Source of the DNA: Prolixibacteraceae bacterium
Lineage (GTDB): Bacteria > Bacteroidota > Bacteroidia > Bacteroidales > Prolixibacteraceae
NCBI GenBank assembly: GCA_028282195.1
Contig: JANQII010000082.1
Location: forward strand, 1-40,638
DNA length: 40,638 nt
Reading direction: 5' to 3'
Shown one piece after another: positions 16,228 to 23,928 of this stretch. The position numbers were made by a program, and so were the translations under genes. The notes under the pieces are model-generated. The model saw only the letters and a list, made by a program, of their open reading frames with translations. It searched no databases and was not told the DNA's origin. Each line of letters begins with the position of its first letter. The stretch's first letter is position 1.

Positions 16228-18150
16228 ATGGAAAGATTTATTTTATATTGTTTTTTCCTGCTAACTGGTTTCCCGGTTTTAGCTCAGGATGATGATCATT
16301 TTTGTTACGATAAACTTCCCTTTCAGGAAGCAAAATCCTATTTAAAGAAGATCAACTTTGTTGAAGATGAATCTTATGCAGACTATGATCTGACTTTTCA
16401 GCGAATGGAATGGACAGTTGATCCGTCTGAGCATTATATTGAAGGTGCGGTTACCTCCTATTTCCATCCGAAGATTGAAAATTTTTCATCCATCAGTTTC
16501 GATATGATTGATCAACTTCAGGTTGATTCAATTGTCTTTCAGGAGCAGAAAATTAACTTCACCCACACAAATGATAAAATCAATATCGTTTTCCCGGAAA
16601 CGATTCCAAATGGCATAACTGATTCATTAACCATATGGTATCACGGTCAACCTCTTTCAAGTGGGTTTGGGGCATTTCAGGCAAAACTAACAGGAGGAGG
16701 AGATCCAATCCTCTGGACGCTTTCAGAACCATATGGAGCGATGGAATGGTGGCCCTGTAAGCAAAGTCTGGTTGATAAGATTGATTCGATTGAAGTTTAT
16801 GTGAATTGCCCTGTCGGAAATAAAGTAGCAAGTAACGGGAAACTGATTTCAGAAAAAGTTGATGGAAATCACGTTCAGTTTGTTTGGAAGCACCGATACC
16901 CAATTGTTACCTATTTGGTTGCAATTGCAGTTTCGAACTATTCTGAGTTTTCAGATTTTGTGGAACTGGATGATGGTAGAGAAATTGAAATTCTCAATTA
17001 CGTTTATCCGGTCAATTTATCTCAGACAAAAAACCAAGCCAGGGCAACTGTCGAAATCATGGAATTGTTTAATTCGTTAATTGGCGAATATCCTTTTGCC
17101 GATGAAAAATATGGTCATGCCCAGTTTGGATGGGGTGGAGGAATGGAACACCAAACCATGAGCTTTATGGGAAGTTTCAGCTATAGCTTGATTGCACATG
17201 AGTTGGCACACCAATGGTTTGGTGATTACATTACCCTGGGGAGTTGGCAGGACATTTGGCTGAATGAAGGTTTTGCTACCTATTTTCAGGGCTTAACTGA
17301 AGAATTCTTACAGGATAGTATTGATTGGCTTGGCTGGAAAAAGTATCATATAAATGAAATAACAGAAAATCCCGGTGGTTCTGTTTATGTTGAGGACACA
17401 ACACATGTTTCAAGAATATTTGATCTAAGGCTTTCCTATTCAAAAGGAGCATATTTATTGCATATGCTTCGTTGGGAGTTAGGAGATGAAAAGTTTTTTG
17501 AAGCTATTCGAAATTATTTTAATGATCCAAATGTAGCAAATGGCTTTGCTACCAATGAAGAACTGATTTTTCATTTTGAACAAGTTGGGGATACTACTTT
17601 TATTGAGTTTTTTAATGATTGGTATTACGGGCAAGGTTATCCAATTTACAGAATAAACCATTATACAAATTTTGGGGATAATGGGAGGTATGAAGTCAAT
17701 ATTCAACAAACTACTTCTCACTCATCCGTTGACTTTTTTGAAATGCATGTCCCTCTTAGGGCATGGAAAGATGGTCAAAGTACTGATCTTCGTTTACATC
17801 AGATCACAAATCCTCAAACTTTTGTAATAACGGAAAAACCAGATTCAATTCAGTTTGACCCTGATTTGTGGTTATTGAGTAAAAACTCGATTGTTACCAG
17901 TTTAAACGAAATACAAACTCAAACATTTAAAGTTTTCCCAAACCCTGCAAAAGAAGAATTGAATTTTCTTTTAAACAACAATGAAAGAATTCAATCAATT
18001 AAAATTGTTGACTTAAATGGCAAGGTTGTTTTTACAAGCAAAGAACAGATAAATAAAATAGATATTTCCAGTCTTTCAGCAGGTGCCTATTTGTTTAATT
18101 TAGAAACTGGGTCCAATAATTATCAGGGGAAGTTTGTAATAGCAAAATGA
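16228..18150 (+). CDS. Secreted M1 family metallo-aminopeptidase with type IX secretion tail
   Basis: A 640-residue exported zinc peptidase. Signal peptide MERFILYCFFLLTGFPVLAQ. The M1 catalytic set is complete: GGGMEHQT (exopeptidase motif, variant of GAMEN), then HELAH with His324, Glu325 and His328, and NEGFATY with the third zinc ligand Glu347, spaced as HExxH-x18-E. The last 70 or so residues are a Por-secretion (type A) sorting domain: FKVFPNPAKEELNF, IKIVDLNGKVVF, IDISSLSAGAYLFNLET. So the protein is expected to cross the outer membrane by T9SS and stay on the surface or be released. It likely trims peptides for nutrition. Confidence 0.92.
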   Translation: MERFILYCFFLLTGFPVLAQDDDHFCYDKLPFQEAKSYLKKINFVEDESYADYDLTFQRMEWTVDPSEHYIEGAVTSYFHPKIENFSSISFDMIDQLQVDSIVFQEQKINFTHTNDKINIVFPETIPNGITDSLTIWYHGQPLSSGFGAFQAKLTGGGDPILWTLSEPYGAMEWWPCKQSLVDKIDSIEVYVNCPVGNKVASNGKLISEKVDGNHVQFVWKHRYPIVTYLVAIAVSNYSEFSDFVELDDGREIEILNYVYPVNLSQTKNQARATVEIMELFNSLIGEYPFADEKYGHAQFGWGGGMEHQTMSFMGSFSYSLIAHELAHQWFGDYITLGSWQDIWLNEGFATYFQGLTEEFLQDSIDWLGWKKYHINEITENPGGSVYVEDTTHVSRIFDLRLSYSKGAYLLHMLRWELGDEKFFEAIRNYFNDPNVANGFATNEELIFHFEQVGDTTFIEFFNDWYYGQGYPIYRINHYTNFGDNGRYEVNIQQTTSHSSVDFFEMHVPLRAWKDGQSTDLRLHQITNPQTFVITEKPDSIQFDPDLWLLSKNSIVTSLNEIQTQTFKVFPNPAKEELNFLLNNNERIQSIKIVDLNGKVVFTSKEQINKIDISSLSAGAYLFNLETGSNNYQGKFVIAK

Positions 18151-18194
18151 TTTTTTTCACTATTTTTTATTGAATTTTGGTTAAATGAGATACT

Positions 18195-18257
18195 ATTTCG
18201 ATAGAAATTTTAGGGGAAAATAAAAAATTTTCTATAAATTGTATATTCCTATCGAAA
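18195..18257 (+). promoter_or_regulatory. Spaced inverted repeat upstream of the small membrane protein gene
   Basis: TTTCGATAG (18196-18204) and CTATCGAAA (18249-18257) are a perfect 9-bp inverted repeat 44 bp apart, the second ending 6 bp before the ATG at 18264. It could be a looped operator or an mRNA stem over the start site. Confidence 0.4.
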
Positions 18258-18263
18258 CTGGTT

Positions 18264-18647
18264 ATGGATTTGTTGGAAAAGGTCAGACTAAAAATGCAGC
18301 GAAAAACCAACCTAAGAAATGCAGTTAGGTTATTCGTTGGTTTTGCAAGTGGTATAATTGCCGGAATTTCACAAAGCTGGATTGTACTGCTTGTTCTTGT
18401 TTCTGCATATTGTTTATTTGAGATGGTACTTCTTTTTAGTATGTACAGGAGTAGGTTCCTGTACGAGAACCGTTTCCCCGAACCTGAAGATAACCCTGAA
18501 ATGGGAGGAAGGCCTAATATGATGGGGGACTCAATAAATTATGCATTCTCTCTTTCTGTCAGAAAATTCCTACGCTCATTTATTCTTTTGTCAATGGTAG
18601 GAGTCCTTACTAAGGTAGTAGTCATCGAATTTTTATTTTTTTTATAG
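18264..18647 (+). CDS. Small hypothetical membrane protein
   Basis: A 127-residue protein with a basic N-terminus (KVRLKMQRKTNLRN) and about three hydrophobic segments, near residues 23-35, 40-60 and 103-127 (FILLSMVGVLTKVVVIEFLFFL, ending at the C-terminus). A polar loop rich in Pro, Met and Gly (PEPEDNPEMGGRPNMMGD) lies between. No family recognised. It stands alone between the aminopeptidase gene and a long hairpin repeat, with an inverted repeat before its start. Confidence 0.6.
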   Translation: MDLLEKVRLKMQRKTNLRNAVRLFVGFASGIIAGISQSWIVLLVLVSAYCLFEMVLLFSMYRSRFLYENRFPEPEDNPEMGGRPNMMGDSINYAFSLSVRKFLRSFILLSMVGVLTKVVVIEFLFFL

Positions 18648-18667
18648 ATTGATCTGATTTCCCTAAA

Positions 18668-18847
18668 AGACTGTTTAAATTTTATTTTTTAGAATGATTT
18701 TGATGTATTTTTCGGTTAGGCAAGGCGAATTTGAGCGTCCCGGTGGTCTGGGATAAGGAAAATTCAACGCAGGATAACCGAAACCAGCCTGCCGGCTGGC
18801 AGGTAAGACGCAAAATCAAATAAATAAATAATTTTTAAATAGTTTCT
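18668..18847. mobile_element. 180-bp imperfect hairpin element upstream of ribE
   Basis: The two halves are inverted copies at roughly three-quarters identity: left arm 18668-18732 (AGACTGTTTAAAT, GATTTTGATGTA, TTTCGGTTAGGCAAGGCGAATTT in three blocks) and right arm about 18758-18847 read in reverse (AAACTATTTAAAAATT, GATTTTGCGTCTTA, TTTCGGTTATCC). The right arm holds an extra 22-bp GC-rich palindrome at 18784-18805. No ORF. It fills most of the 248-bp gap before ribE. Confidence 0.7.
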
Positions 18848-18895
18848 AAGTCCATGGAATTCGGTAAATTCGCTGCGAACTAAAAATCAATTATC

Positions 18896-19504
18896 ATGTT
18901 TTCAGGAATTGTTGAAGAATTTGGGATCGTAAAAAATATTGAAAAAGATCAGGAAAACTATCATTTTACACTTACTTGTTCATTTGTTGATGAGCTTAAA
19001 GTTGATCAAAGCCTTTCGCATGATGGCGTTTGTTTGACTGTAGTTGAAGTTGATAAATCTGCAAAAACTTATAAGGTTACGGCCATTAAGGAAACTTTGT
19101 TGAAAACAAACCTTGGTTATTGGGAAGTTGGTTCAAAAGTTAACCTTGAGCGTAGCATGATGATGAATGGCCGGTTGGACGGGCATATTGTTCAGGGACA
19201 TGTTGATCAAACTGCAACATGCTCCAGGGTTGAAGAAGCAGACGGGAGTTGGTATTTCACGTTTGAATACCCATTCGAAAAGGAAAAAGCCCAGCAAGGC
19301 TATATGACTATTGAAAAAGGTTCTGTTACCGTGAATGGGGTCAGCCTTACAGTTGTTAATTCCAAAGACAACTCTTTCCAGGTAGCAATTATTCCTTACA
19401 CTTACCATGAAACCAATTTCCATACTTTTGAAGCTGGCTCTGTTGTAAACCTGGAGTTTGATATTATTGGAAAGTACTTGAGCAAATTATTGACATACAA
19501 ATAA
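18896..19504 (+). CDS. ribE: Riboflavin synthase (alpha subunit type)
   Basis: A 202-residue enzyme that dismutates two 6,7-dimethyl-8-ribityllumazines into riboflavin. It begins with the diagnostic MFSGIVEE and consists of two lumazine-binding barrels: first about 1-95 (SHDGVCLTV, with NGRLDGHIVQGHVDQ at the junction) and second about 96-195 (EKGSVTVNGVSLTVV, FQVAIIPYTYHETNF). Length fits. It is alone here, not with other rib genes, and is followed by a terminator. Confidence 0.96.
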   Translation: MFSGIVEEFGIVKNIEKDQENYHFTLTCSFVDELKVDQSLSHDGVCLTVVEVDKSAKTYKVTAIKETLLKTNLGYWEVGSKVNLERSMMMNGRLDGHIVQGHVDQTATCSRVEEADGSWYFTFEYPFEKEKAQQGYMTIEKGSVTVNGVSLTVVNSKDNSFQVAIIPYTYHETNFHTFEAGSVVNLEFDIIGKYLSKLLTYK

Positions 19505-19507
19505 AAG

Positions 19508-19534
19508 TAACCCGGAAATCGTCCCGGTTTTTAT
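19508..19534 (+). terminator. Terminator of ribE
   Basis: AACCCGG / CCCGGTT pair with one C-C mismatch around a loop of about seven bases, then TTTTT, just past the stop at 19504. Confidence 0.65.
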
Positions 19535-19543
19535 TCCACCAAA

Positions 19544-20742
19544 TTACGCATGAAAAACAAATAGTGGTGTTTTCAGGTGAAATACCATTGTTCGGGCTAT
19601 ACTTGGATTAAAAATCCGGGTAATCATATTACGTTTGTGTATTGTAAGTGCTAACACATCAATATTTTTTTCCTGAATATATTTCTCAAGCTCAGTCAAT
19701 ACATGATTACCTTCAACCATTTCACAATTTAGCTTTGCCTCTTTGTAGTTCTTTTTTAACGTTTTGCTCATTGAACTGAGTTTCGCTTTGTCCCACTCAT
19801 GCTGGTCATGTTTCCCAATATGCAGGCAGGTAAGGTCAGTTTTAAATGGCAATAACAGTCCCAACAGTTTGTCAATAGATAAAAAATGCGAATCAAGAGT
19901 TGAAAATCTTGCCTTTAAATCCGGATTTTCCTGAATATTTAGAATAAACCCTTGATTCACATATTTTAATACAAGTACTCTGTACTCTCCCCTAACCCCT
20001 CTCTATTGATAGAGAGGGGAAAATTGAATCCAACATTGTTGGACTCAATTGGGGTGGGTTAGTTGATAACACCTTGCACAATCAGCCTATCAACCGAATC
20101 GGAAGAGGTCAAATCAAGGATTTCCCTGAATATTCAGCTTCAACCCTTGATTCACATAAAAAGTCTTTATTGTCAAAATTAGTAGCATAAACTACTTTTT
20201 TTACTGAAGCTAAATTTAGCAATGGGGCATCTTCAAGAATTACCAAAACGGGGACTTTTGCTTTGTAAATAATACCTGCAGTTGTACTTCCCATAACTTT
20301 CCCGGATTCTTTGGATGGACCTTTGATGCCCATCACGATAGCTCGTGGAGGATGGATATCGGTATATCCCAGAATGTCTTCTTCTGCATCGCCCATTTTT
20401 ACAATTTGTTCTGTTTGTAAGCTTTCCCAAACATCTTCGCCTACAATTGATGCAAGTTGGGTCATAAACTTCTTAAATTCCTGATCGGCCATTTCTTCGG
20501 TTTCCTTTAAATGGTCATAAAGCCCTGCATCGAATGGCATGACATCAGAATATGGAATGGAGAAGAAGTCGGGCCTTGGCATCATTGGCATTAATACTAA
20601 CTTTGACCCCCGTTGCAATTGCTCCCTGAATAAGGTTTATATTTTCGAGGGAACAACTTATCCCTTTTGCCTCCAACTTTGAGCGGAGTATTTCAGCTTT
20701 GGAATAAGGCAACAATGCGATTGTTATAATTTTTTCTTCCAT
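19544..20742 (-). pseudogene. Broken two-domain universal stress protein gene
   Basis: Read from 20742: residues about 1-60 (MEEKIITIALLPYSKAEILR, ending GVKVSINANDAKARLLL) look like the small DUF2007-like domain that precedes UspA domains in Bacteroidota. The frame then stops at about 20545, while a second frame over the same bases runs into a UspA domain that lacks its first strand and helix but keeps the ATP-loop GIKGPSKESGKVMGST. So an out-of-frame deletion (or sequence error) lies near 20560-20620. The second UspA domain begins VVYATNFDNKDFL at about 20160 and resumes as SIDKLLGLLLPF at about 19885; a 270-bp element splits it. Removing the element and one copy of TAAAAA restores the frame exactly. 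The pieces could still be translated separately, but an intact protein cannot be made. Confidence 0.88.
19887..20156 (-). mobile_element. 270-bp miniature inverted-repeat element (copy 2), inside the Usp gene
   Basis: Ends are inverted repeats, TGCGAATCAAGAGTTGA (19887-19903) and the reverse complement of 20140-20156, matching at 15 of 17. A TAAAAA copy abuts each end (20157-20162; 19880-19886 with one extra A), a likely target duplication. Inside are two 46-base direct repeats (19916-19961 and 20111-20156) and a palindromic block about 19990-20060: the hairpin CCCCTCTC/GAGAGGGG, then AATTGA(A/G)TCCAACA/TGTTGGACTCAATT. No protein is encoded, so a helper transposase elsewhere must move it. Confidence 0.88.
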
Positions 20743-20942
20743 GGCTATTTGTTTTAAAAGAACATTGTTTCTAATCTATTTTTCGGTTTTTATTCAGTTT
20801 AGTTTCAAAAAAATGGAGGATATCTGCCAAAACCTATTTTTTAACATATTGTCATGAGGGATAAATGAATGAAGTCTTGCTTGCAAACAAATTCCGATTG
20901 ATGCTGTTGTCATTTTTGACATAAATTGGTTAACTTTTCAGG

Positions 20943-21671
20943 ATGAAACGAACGGCATTAATTACCGGGGCTGCAAAACGATTGGGAAAAGAAATGTCCA
21001 TACATCTTGCCAGGCAAGGATGGAATATTGCAATTCATTTCAATTCTTCGGACGAACAGGCCCGGAACTTAAAAAATGAGCTGCTAAGGAACTTTCCAGA
21101 TCAGAAGTTTGAAATTTTTCAGGCTAACCTTTCAAATTCAACCAGAGTGGAAAAACTTCTTCCAGATGTTTTGAATGAAATGGGTAAGATCGATTTACTA
21201 ATTAATAATGCCTCAGTGTTTCATTCCGGCTATTTAAAAGAAACTGGTTTGGATTTGTTAACATCGCAAATGGCAGTTAACTTTCAGGCACCTTTCATCC
21301 TTTCCCGGGACTTTTTCAGACTTGCCCAAAAAGGGCTGATCATCAATCTTGTTGATACACGAATTACCACCAATAAATCAAACTATACGGTCTATTCAAT
21401 TTCAAAAAAAGCACTTTGGGAGTTAACCAAAATGGCTGCTTTAGAATTTGCTCCCGAAATAAGGGTGAATGCTATTGCGCCCGGGGTAACTTTACCTCCT
21501 GAAGATAAAGATGAGAACTATCTGAATAAGCTGGCTCAAAATCTACCAATGAAAGCAACTGGAGGAGTTAAACCAATTCTTCAAAGCCTTGATTATATTA
21601 TTACAAACTCACACTTAACCGGGCAGTTATTATTTGCTGACGGAGGTGAAAACCTTGGACAAAACCCTTAA
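20943..21671 (+). CDS. folM: Pteridine reductase-like short-chain dehydrogenase (FolM-like)
   Basis: A 242-residue NADPH-type short-chain dehydrogenase. TGAAKRLG (8-15) is the pteridine reductase form of the nucleotide motif, NNAS is at 88-91, and the catalytic set is Asp138-Tyr151-Lys155. Asp in place of the usual Ser, 13 residues before Tyr, is the arrangement of PTR1 (Asp181/Tyr194/Lys198) and E. coli FolM. The C-terminal half (FAPEIRVNAIAPG, LPMKATGG, LTGQLLFADGGENL) also follows FolM. FolM reduces dihydromonapterin to tetrahydromonapterin and has weak dihydrofolate reductase activity. It leads folX by three bases, so one operon. Divergent from the broken stress gene. Confidence 0.82.
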   Translation: MKRTALITGAAKRLGKEMSIHLARQGWNIAIHFNSSDEQARNLKNELLRNFPDQKFEIFQANLSNSTRVEKLLPDVLNEMGKIDLLINNASVFHSGYLKETGLDLLTSQMAVNFQAPFILSRDFFRLAQKGLIINLVDTRITTNKSNYTVYSISKKALWELTKMAALEFAPEIRVNAIAPGVTLPPEDKDENYLNKLAQNLPMKATGGVKPILQSLDYIITNSHLTGQLLFADGGENLGQNP

Positions 21672-21674
21672 AAA

Positions 21675-22028
21675 ATGGCACGAATTCGAGTTAAAAACCT
21701 TTTAATAAGAACCTATATTGGATTTAATCCTGATGAATTAGTGAATAAGCAGGATGTGGTAATAAACCTTGAGATTGAGGCTGAAATACCTCATGAAGCT
21801 TTAGAGTCAGATGAGCCAAACGGGATATATGACTATAAAACAATTACAAAAAGGGTAATTGCATTTGTGCAGGAAGGAAGGTTTAAACTGCTTGAAGTTT
21901 TGACAAAAAACCTGCTTGATATGATTATGGAGGATGATCGTGTTATCAGGGCTAAAGTAGAAGTGGATAAGCCTCATGCATTACGTTTCGCAGAGTCGGT
22001 TTCTTTTGAAATGGAAGCTTCACGATGA
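21675..22028 (+). CDS. folX: Dihydroneopterin triphosphate 2'-epimerase-like protein (FolX-like, FolB family)
   Basis: A 117-residue protein of the dihydroneopterin aldolase fold. It is closer to FolX than to FolB as I remember the E. coli proteins: IRVKNLLIRTYIGF, NKQDVVINLEI, YDYKTITKRVI, RFKLLEVLTKNLLDMI and DKPHALRFAESVS each parallel FolX stretches, while FolB has different residues there. FolX epimerises dihydroneopterin triphosphate to dihydromonapterin triphosphate. Its neighbour is FolM-like, the next enzyme of the monapterin branch. Its TGA overlaps the ATG of the next gene, so they are translationally coupled. An automated annotation may say folB. Confidence 0.78.
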   Translation: MARIRVKNLLIRTYIGFNPDELVNKQDVVINLEIEAEIPHEALESDEPNGIYDYKTITKRVIAFVQEGRFKLLEVLTKNLLDMIMEDDRVIRAKVEVDKPHALRFAESVSFEMEASR

Positions 22029-22405
22029 ATACATGCATCATTGCTGTCGGCTCAAATATTGAACCTGAATATCACATTGACAAGATGCTGAATCTTCTGG
22101 CAAAAAAGGTAGAGGTTCTTCAGGTTTCTGAAATGGTTAAAACCAAACCTATAGGGATTACAGATCAGGATGATTTTGTAAATGGTGCTGTAAAAATTAA
22201 AACCAATCTTGACGATCAGAATCTCAACATTCTTTTAAAGCAAATAGAGAATGAACTTGGGCGTGACCGATCAAAACCTAAATTTGGTTCCAGAAACATT
22301 GATCTTGATATCCTGGTCTTTAACAATAAGGTTATTGATGAAGATTACTATACACGGGATTTTTTGAGAGAGGCTGCTAAAGAACTTGGCTTTTCAGCAC
22401 ACTAA
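22025..22405 (+). CDS. folK: Short HPPK-like pterin pyrophosphokinase (FolK family)
   Basis: A 126-residue member of the 6-hydroxymethyl-7,8-dihydropterin pyrophosphokinase family. Seen: AVGSNIEPE, TKPIG, DDFVNGAVKI, and ELGRDRSKPKFGSRNIDLDIL with the Arg, Lys and two Asp that bind ATP-magnesium. The usual C-terminal third (HP, then RxFVLxPL) is missing; the protein stops soon after the DxD strand, about 35 residues short of E. coli FolK. It may be a compact FolK or act on a related pterin in the monapterin operon. ATGA overlap with folX. Confidence 0.78.
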   Translation: MNTCIIAVGSNIEPEYHIDKMLNLLAKKVEVLQVSEMVKTKPIGITDQDDFVNGAVKIKTNLDDQNLNILLKQIENELGRDRSKPKFGSRNIDLDILVFNNKVIDEDYYTRDFLREAAKELGFSAH

Positions 22406-22454
22406 ATGTCAACGTATCGTGTTATATTAGTAGCCAATTTTAACAAAGCAAACA

Positions 22455-23714
22455 ATGAGACTTTTTTATAAAGCACCTTATATTTTTATTCTGATTTTTT
22501 TTGTCATTTTTTCATGTTCAAAAGATTCAACGTTAAAAGTTAAGTTTGAAGGTGATCACTACGCAAATGTTGATCCAATTAATACTTTAAGCAAGACCCA
22601 GATTGAAAATTTCTTAATGCTAGCAGGGCTGGAATACCCTCAAGCCTTGCTGTTTGCTAATAACGTTATTTCAGGTGTTGAGGTAAAGAAAATCGAATAC
22701 CAAACGAAATCAATAGGAGATGGTACTAATTTTGTTGCAAGCGGATTATTGTGTTATCCCTCCGAAGAAGGATCATATCCGGTTATTTGCTTTCATAATG
22801 GAACAAATGTATTGCATGATGAAGCTCCGTCAGTAAATTCGAACGATCAATTATTTCTCTTACTGGAGAGTCTTGCTTCGATGGGTTTTGTAGTTGTTAT
22901 TCCCGATTATCCTGGCTTTGGTTCTTCCGATTACCGGGTTCATCCCTATTTAATCAAAGATGAAACGGTTCAATCTTCAAAGGATATTCTTTTAGCAACC
23001 AATGAGTATGTTGAAAAGAAGGTTGATGGCGTTACGCTGAATAATGAATTGTTTTTAATGGGATATTCGCAAGGGGGATGGGCCGCGCTTCAGTTACAAA
23101 GAGAGATTGAACAAACTGGTTTGGAAAACTTTGATTTGGTTGCAAGTTCATGTGGGGCTGGCCCGTATAGCATTTCCAATCTTTTTTTGTTGCCTTTTGC
23201 TAATCCTGAATTTTCTGAAATCCCTAACCCATATTTTTTTGCATACATGATGAATGCATATTATGAATATGATTTGCTTGATACCTTAGGTCTGGAAGAT
23301 ATTTTTAATGAACCCTATGCTTCAAGAATCCCCGGATTGTTTAATGGAAGAAATGGTCCTTCTGCGATAAACGATTCATTATCAACAGAAGTTTCTGAAC
23401 TTATTAAAGAGGAATATCGTTTGGGAATAGTTAATCAGGAAAATGCAGCTTATGACCCTGTTCGCGAGGCTTTAGTTTCAAATGATGTTGAGGCCTGGAA
23501 ACTGGGAACAAAAACAAAACTATTTCATGGGTCTTCAGATAAAGTAGTTCCTCCACAAATCACCATAGATGCTATTGCTAATTTCAAGATGGCAGGTACA
23601 ACAACTAATGAAATTGAAGAAGTTGCATTTTTAGGTTTGGGCCATACTGATGCTGTTTTACCGTATGGACTAGCTACTATAGAATGGTTTCTGCAGATTA
23701 GCGGTCAGCCATAG
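22455..23714 (+). CDS. Alpha/beta hydrolase lipoprotein (secreted esterase/lipase-like)
   Basis: A 419-residue lipoprotein: hydrophobic N-terminus then FFVIFSC with the lipidated Cys at 21. The hydrolase core has YPVICFHNGT (oxyanion strand), GYSQGG with nucleophile Ser205, SSDKVVPP with Asp362 and GLGHTDAVLP with His397, a full catalytic triad in family order. The family resembles secretory lipases and peptidase S9-like hydrolases; the substrate is not evident. It follows folK by 50 bases and may be separately transcribed. It should sit on the periplasmic or surface side of a membrane. Confidence 0.85.
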   Translation: MRLFYKAPYIFILIFFVIFSCSKDSTLKVKFEGDHYANVDPINTLSKTQIENFLMLAGLEYPQALLFANNVISGVEVKKIEYQTKSIGDGTNFVASGLLCYPSEEGSYPVICFHNGTNVLHDEAPSVNSNDQLFLLLESLASMGFVVVIPDYPGFGSSDYRVHPYLIKDETVQSSKDILLATNEYVEKKVDGVTLNNELFLMGYSQGGWAALQLQREIEQTGLENFDLVASSCGAGPYSISNLFLLPFANPEFSEIPNPYFFAYMMNAYYEYDLLDTLGLEDIFNEPYASRIPGLFNGRNGPSAINDSLSTEVSELIKEEYRLGIVNQENAAYDPVREALVSNDVEAWKLGTKTKLFHGSSDKVVPPQITIDAIANFKMAGTTTNEIEEVAFLGLGHTDAVLPYGLATIEWFLQISGQP

Positions 23715-23771
23715 CCATAGGTTAGTATTCAAAAACTGACATTTTTAAGATTTTACTTCTAAAAAAGCTTC

Positions 23772-23779
23772 TAACTTTG
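23772..23779 (+). promoter_or_regulatory. -7 box of the tryptophanase promoter
   Basis: TAACTTTG matches TAnnTTTG. The predicted start near 23786 gives a leader of about 140 bases, long for this region, with a short ORF in it. No clear -33 element. Confidence 0.5.
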
Positions 23780-23798
23780 TTTCGTTAAAGGTTGTGTA

Positions 23799-23879
23799 AT
23801 GAAATCCCATTTACATATAGAGCTCATTTTTGAACGGAAATTTATAAACATTAAAAACCGCGACTCATACCATTTTTAA
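23799..23879 (+). CDS. Possible 26-codon leader ORF before tryptophanase
   Basis: ATG to TAA encodes MKSHLHIELIFERKFINIKN followed by RDSYHF. It lies wholly in the predicted leader of the tryptophanase mRNA. It has no Trp codon, unlike the TnaC leader peptides of E. coli and Proteus, so a TnaC-like stall on tryptophan is not supported. An 8-bp inverted repeat, TAATCGTT (23877-23884) and AACGATTA (23918-23925), joins its stop codon to the region just before the tryptophanase ATG. Could be chance. Confidence 0.25.
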   Translation: MKSHLHIELIFERKFINIKNRDSYHF

Positions 23880-23928
23880 TCGTTGTTACTTTTCATTACT
23901 TCATTATTAACTTTTTAAACGATTAGAA

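Noticed and set aside
21675..22028. Ordinary dihydroneopterin aldolase FolB
   Set aside because: The fold is shared, but motif stretches along the whole protein follow FolX and the neighbour is FolM-like. Not excluded without a tree.
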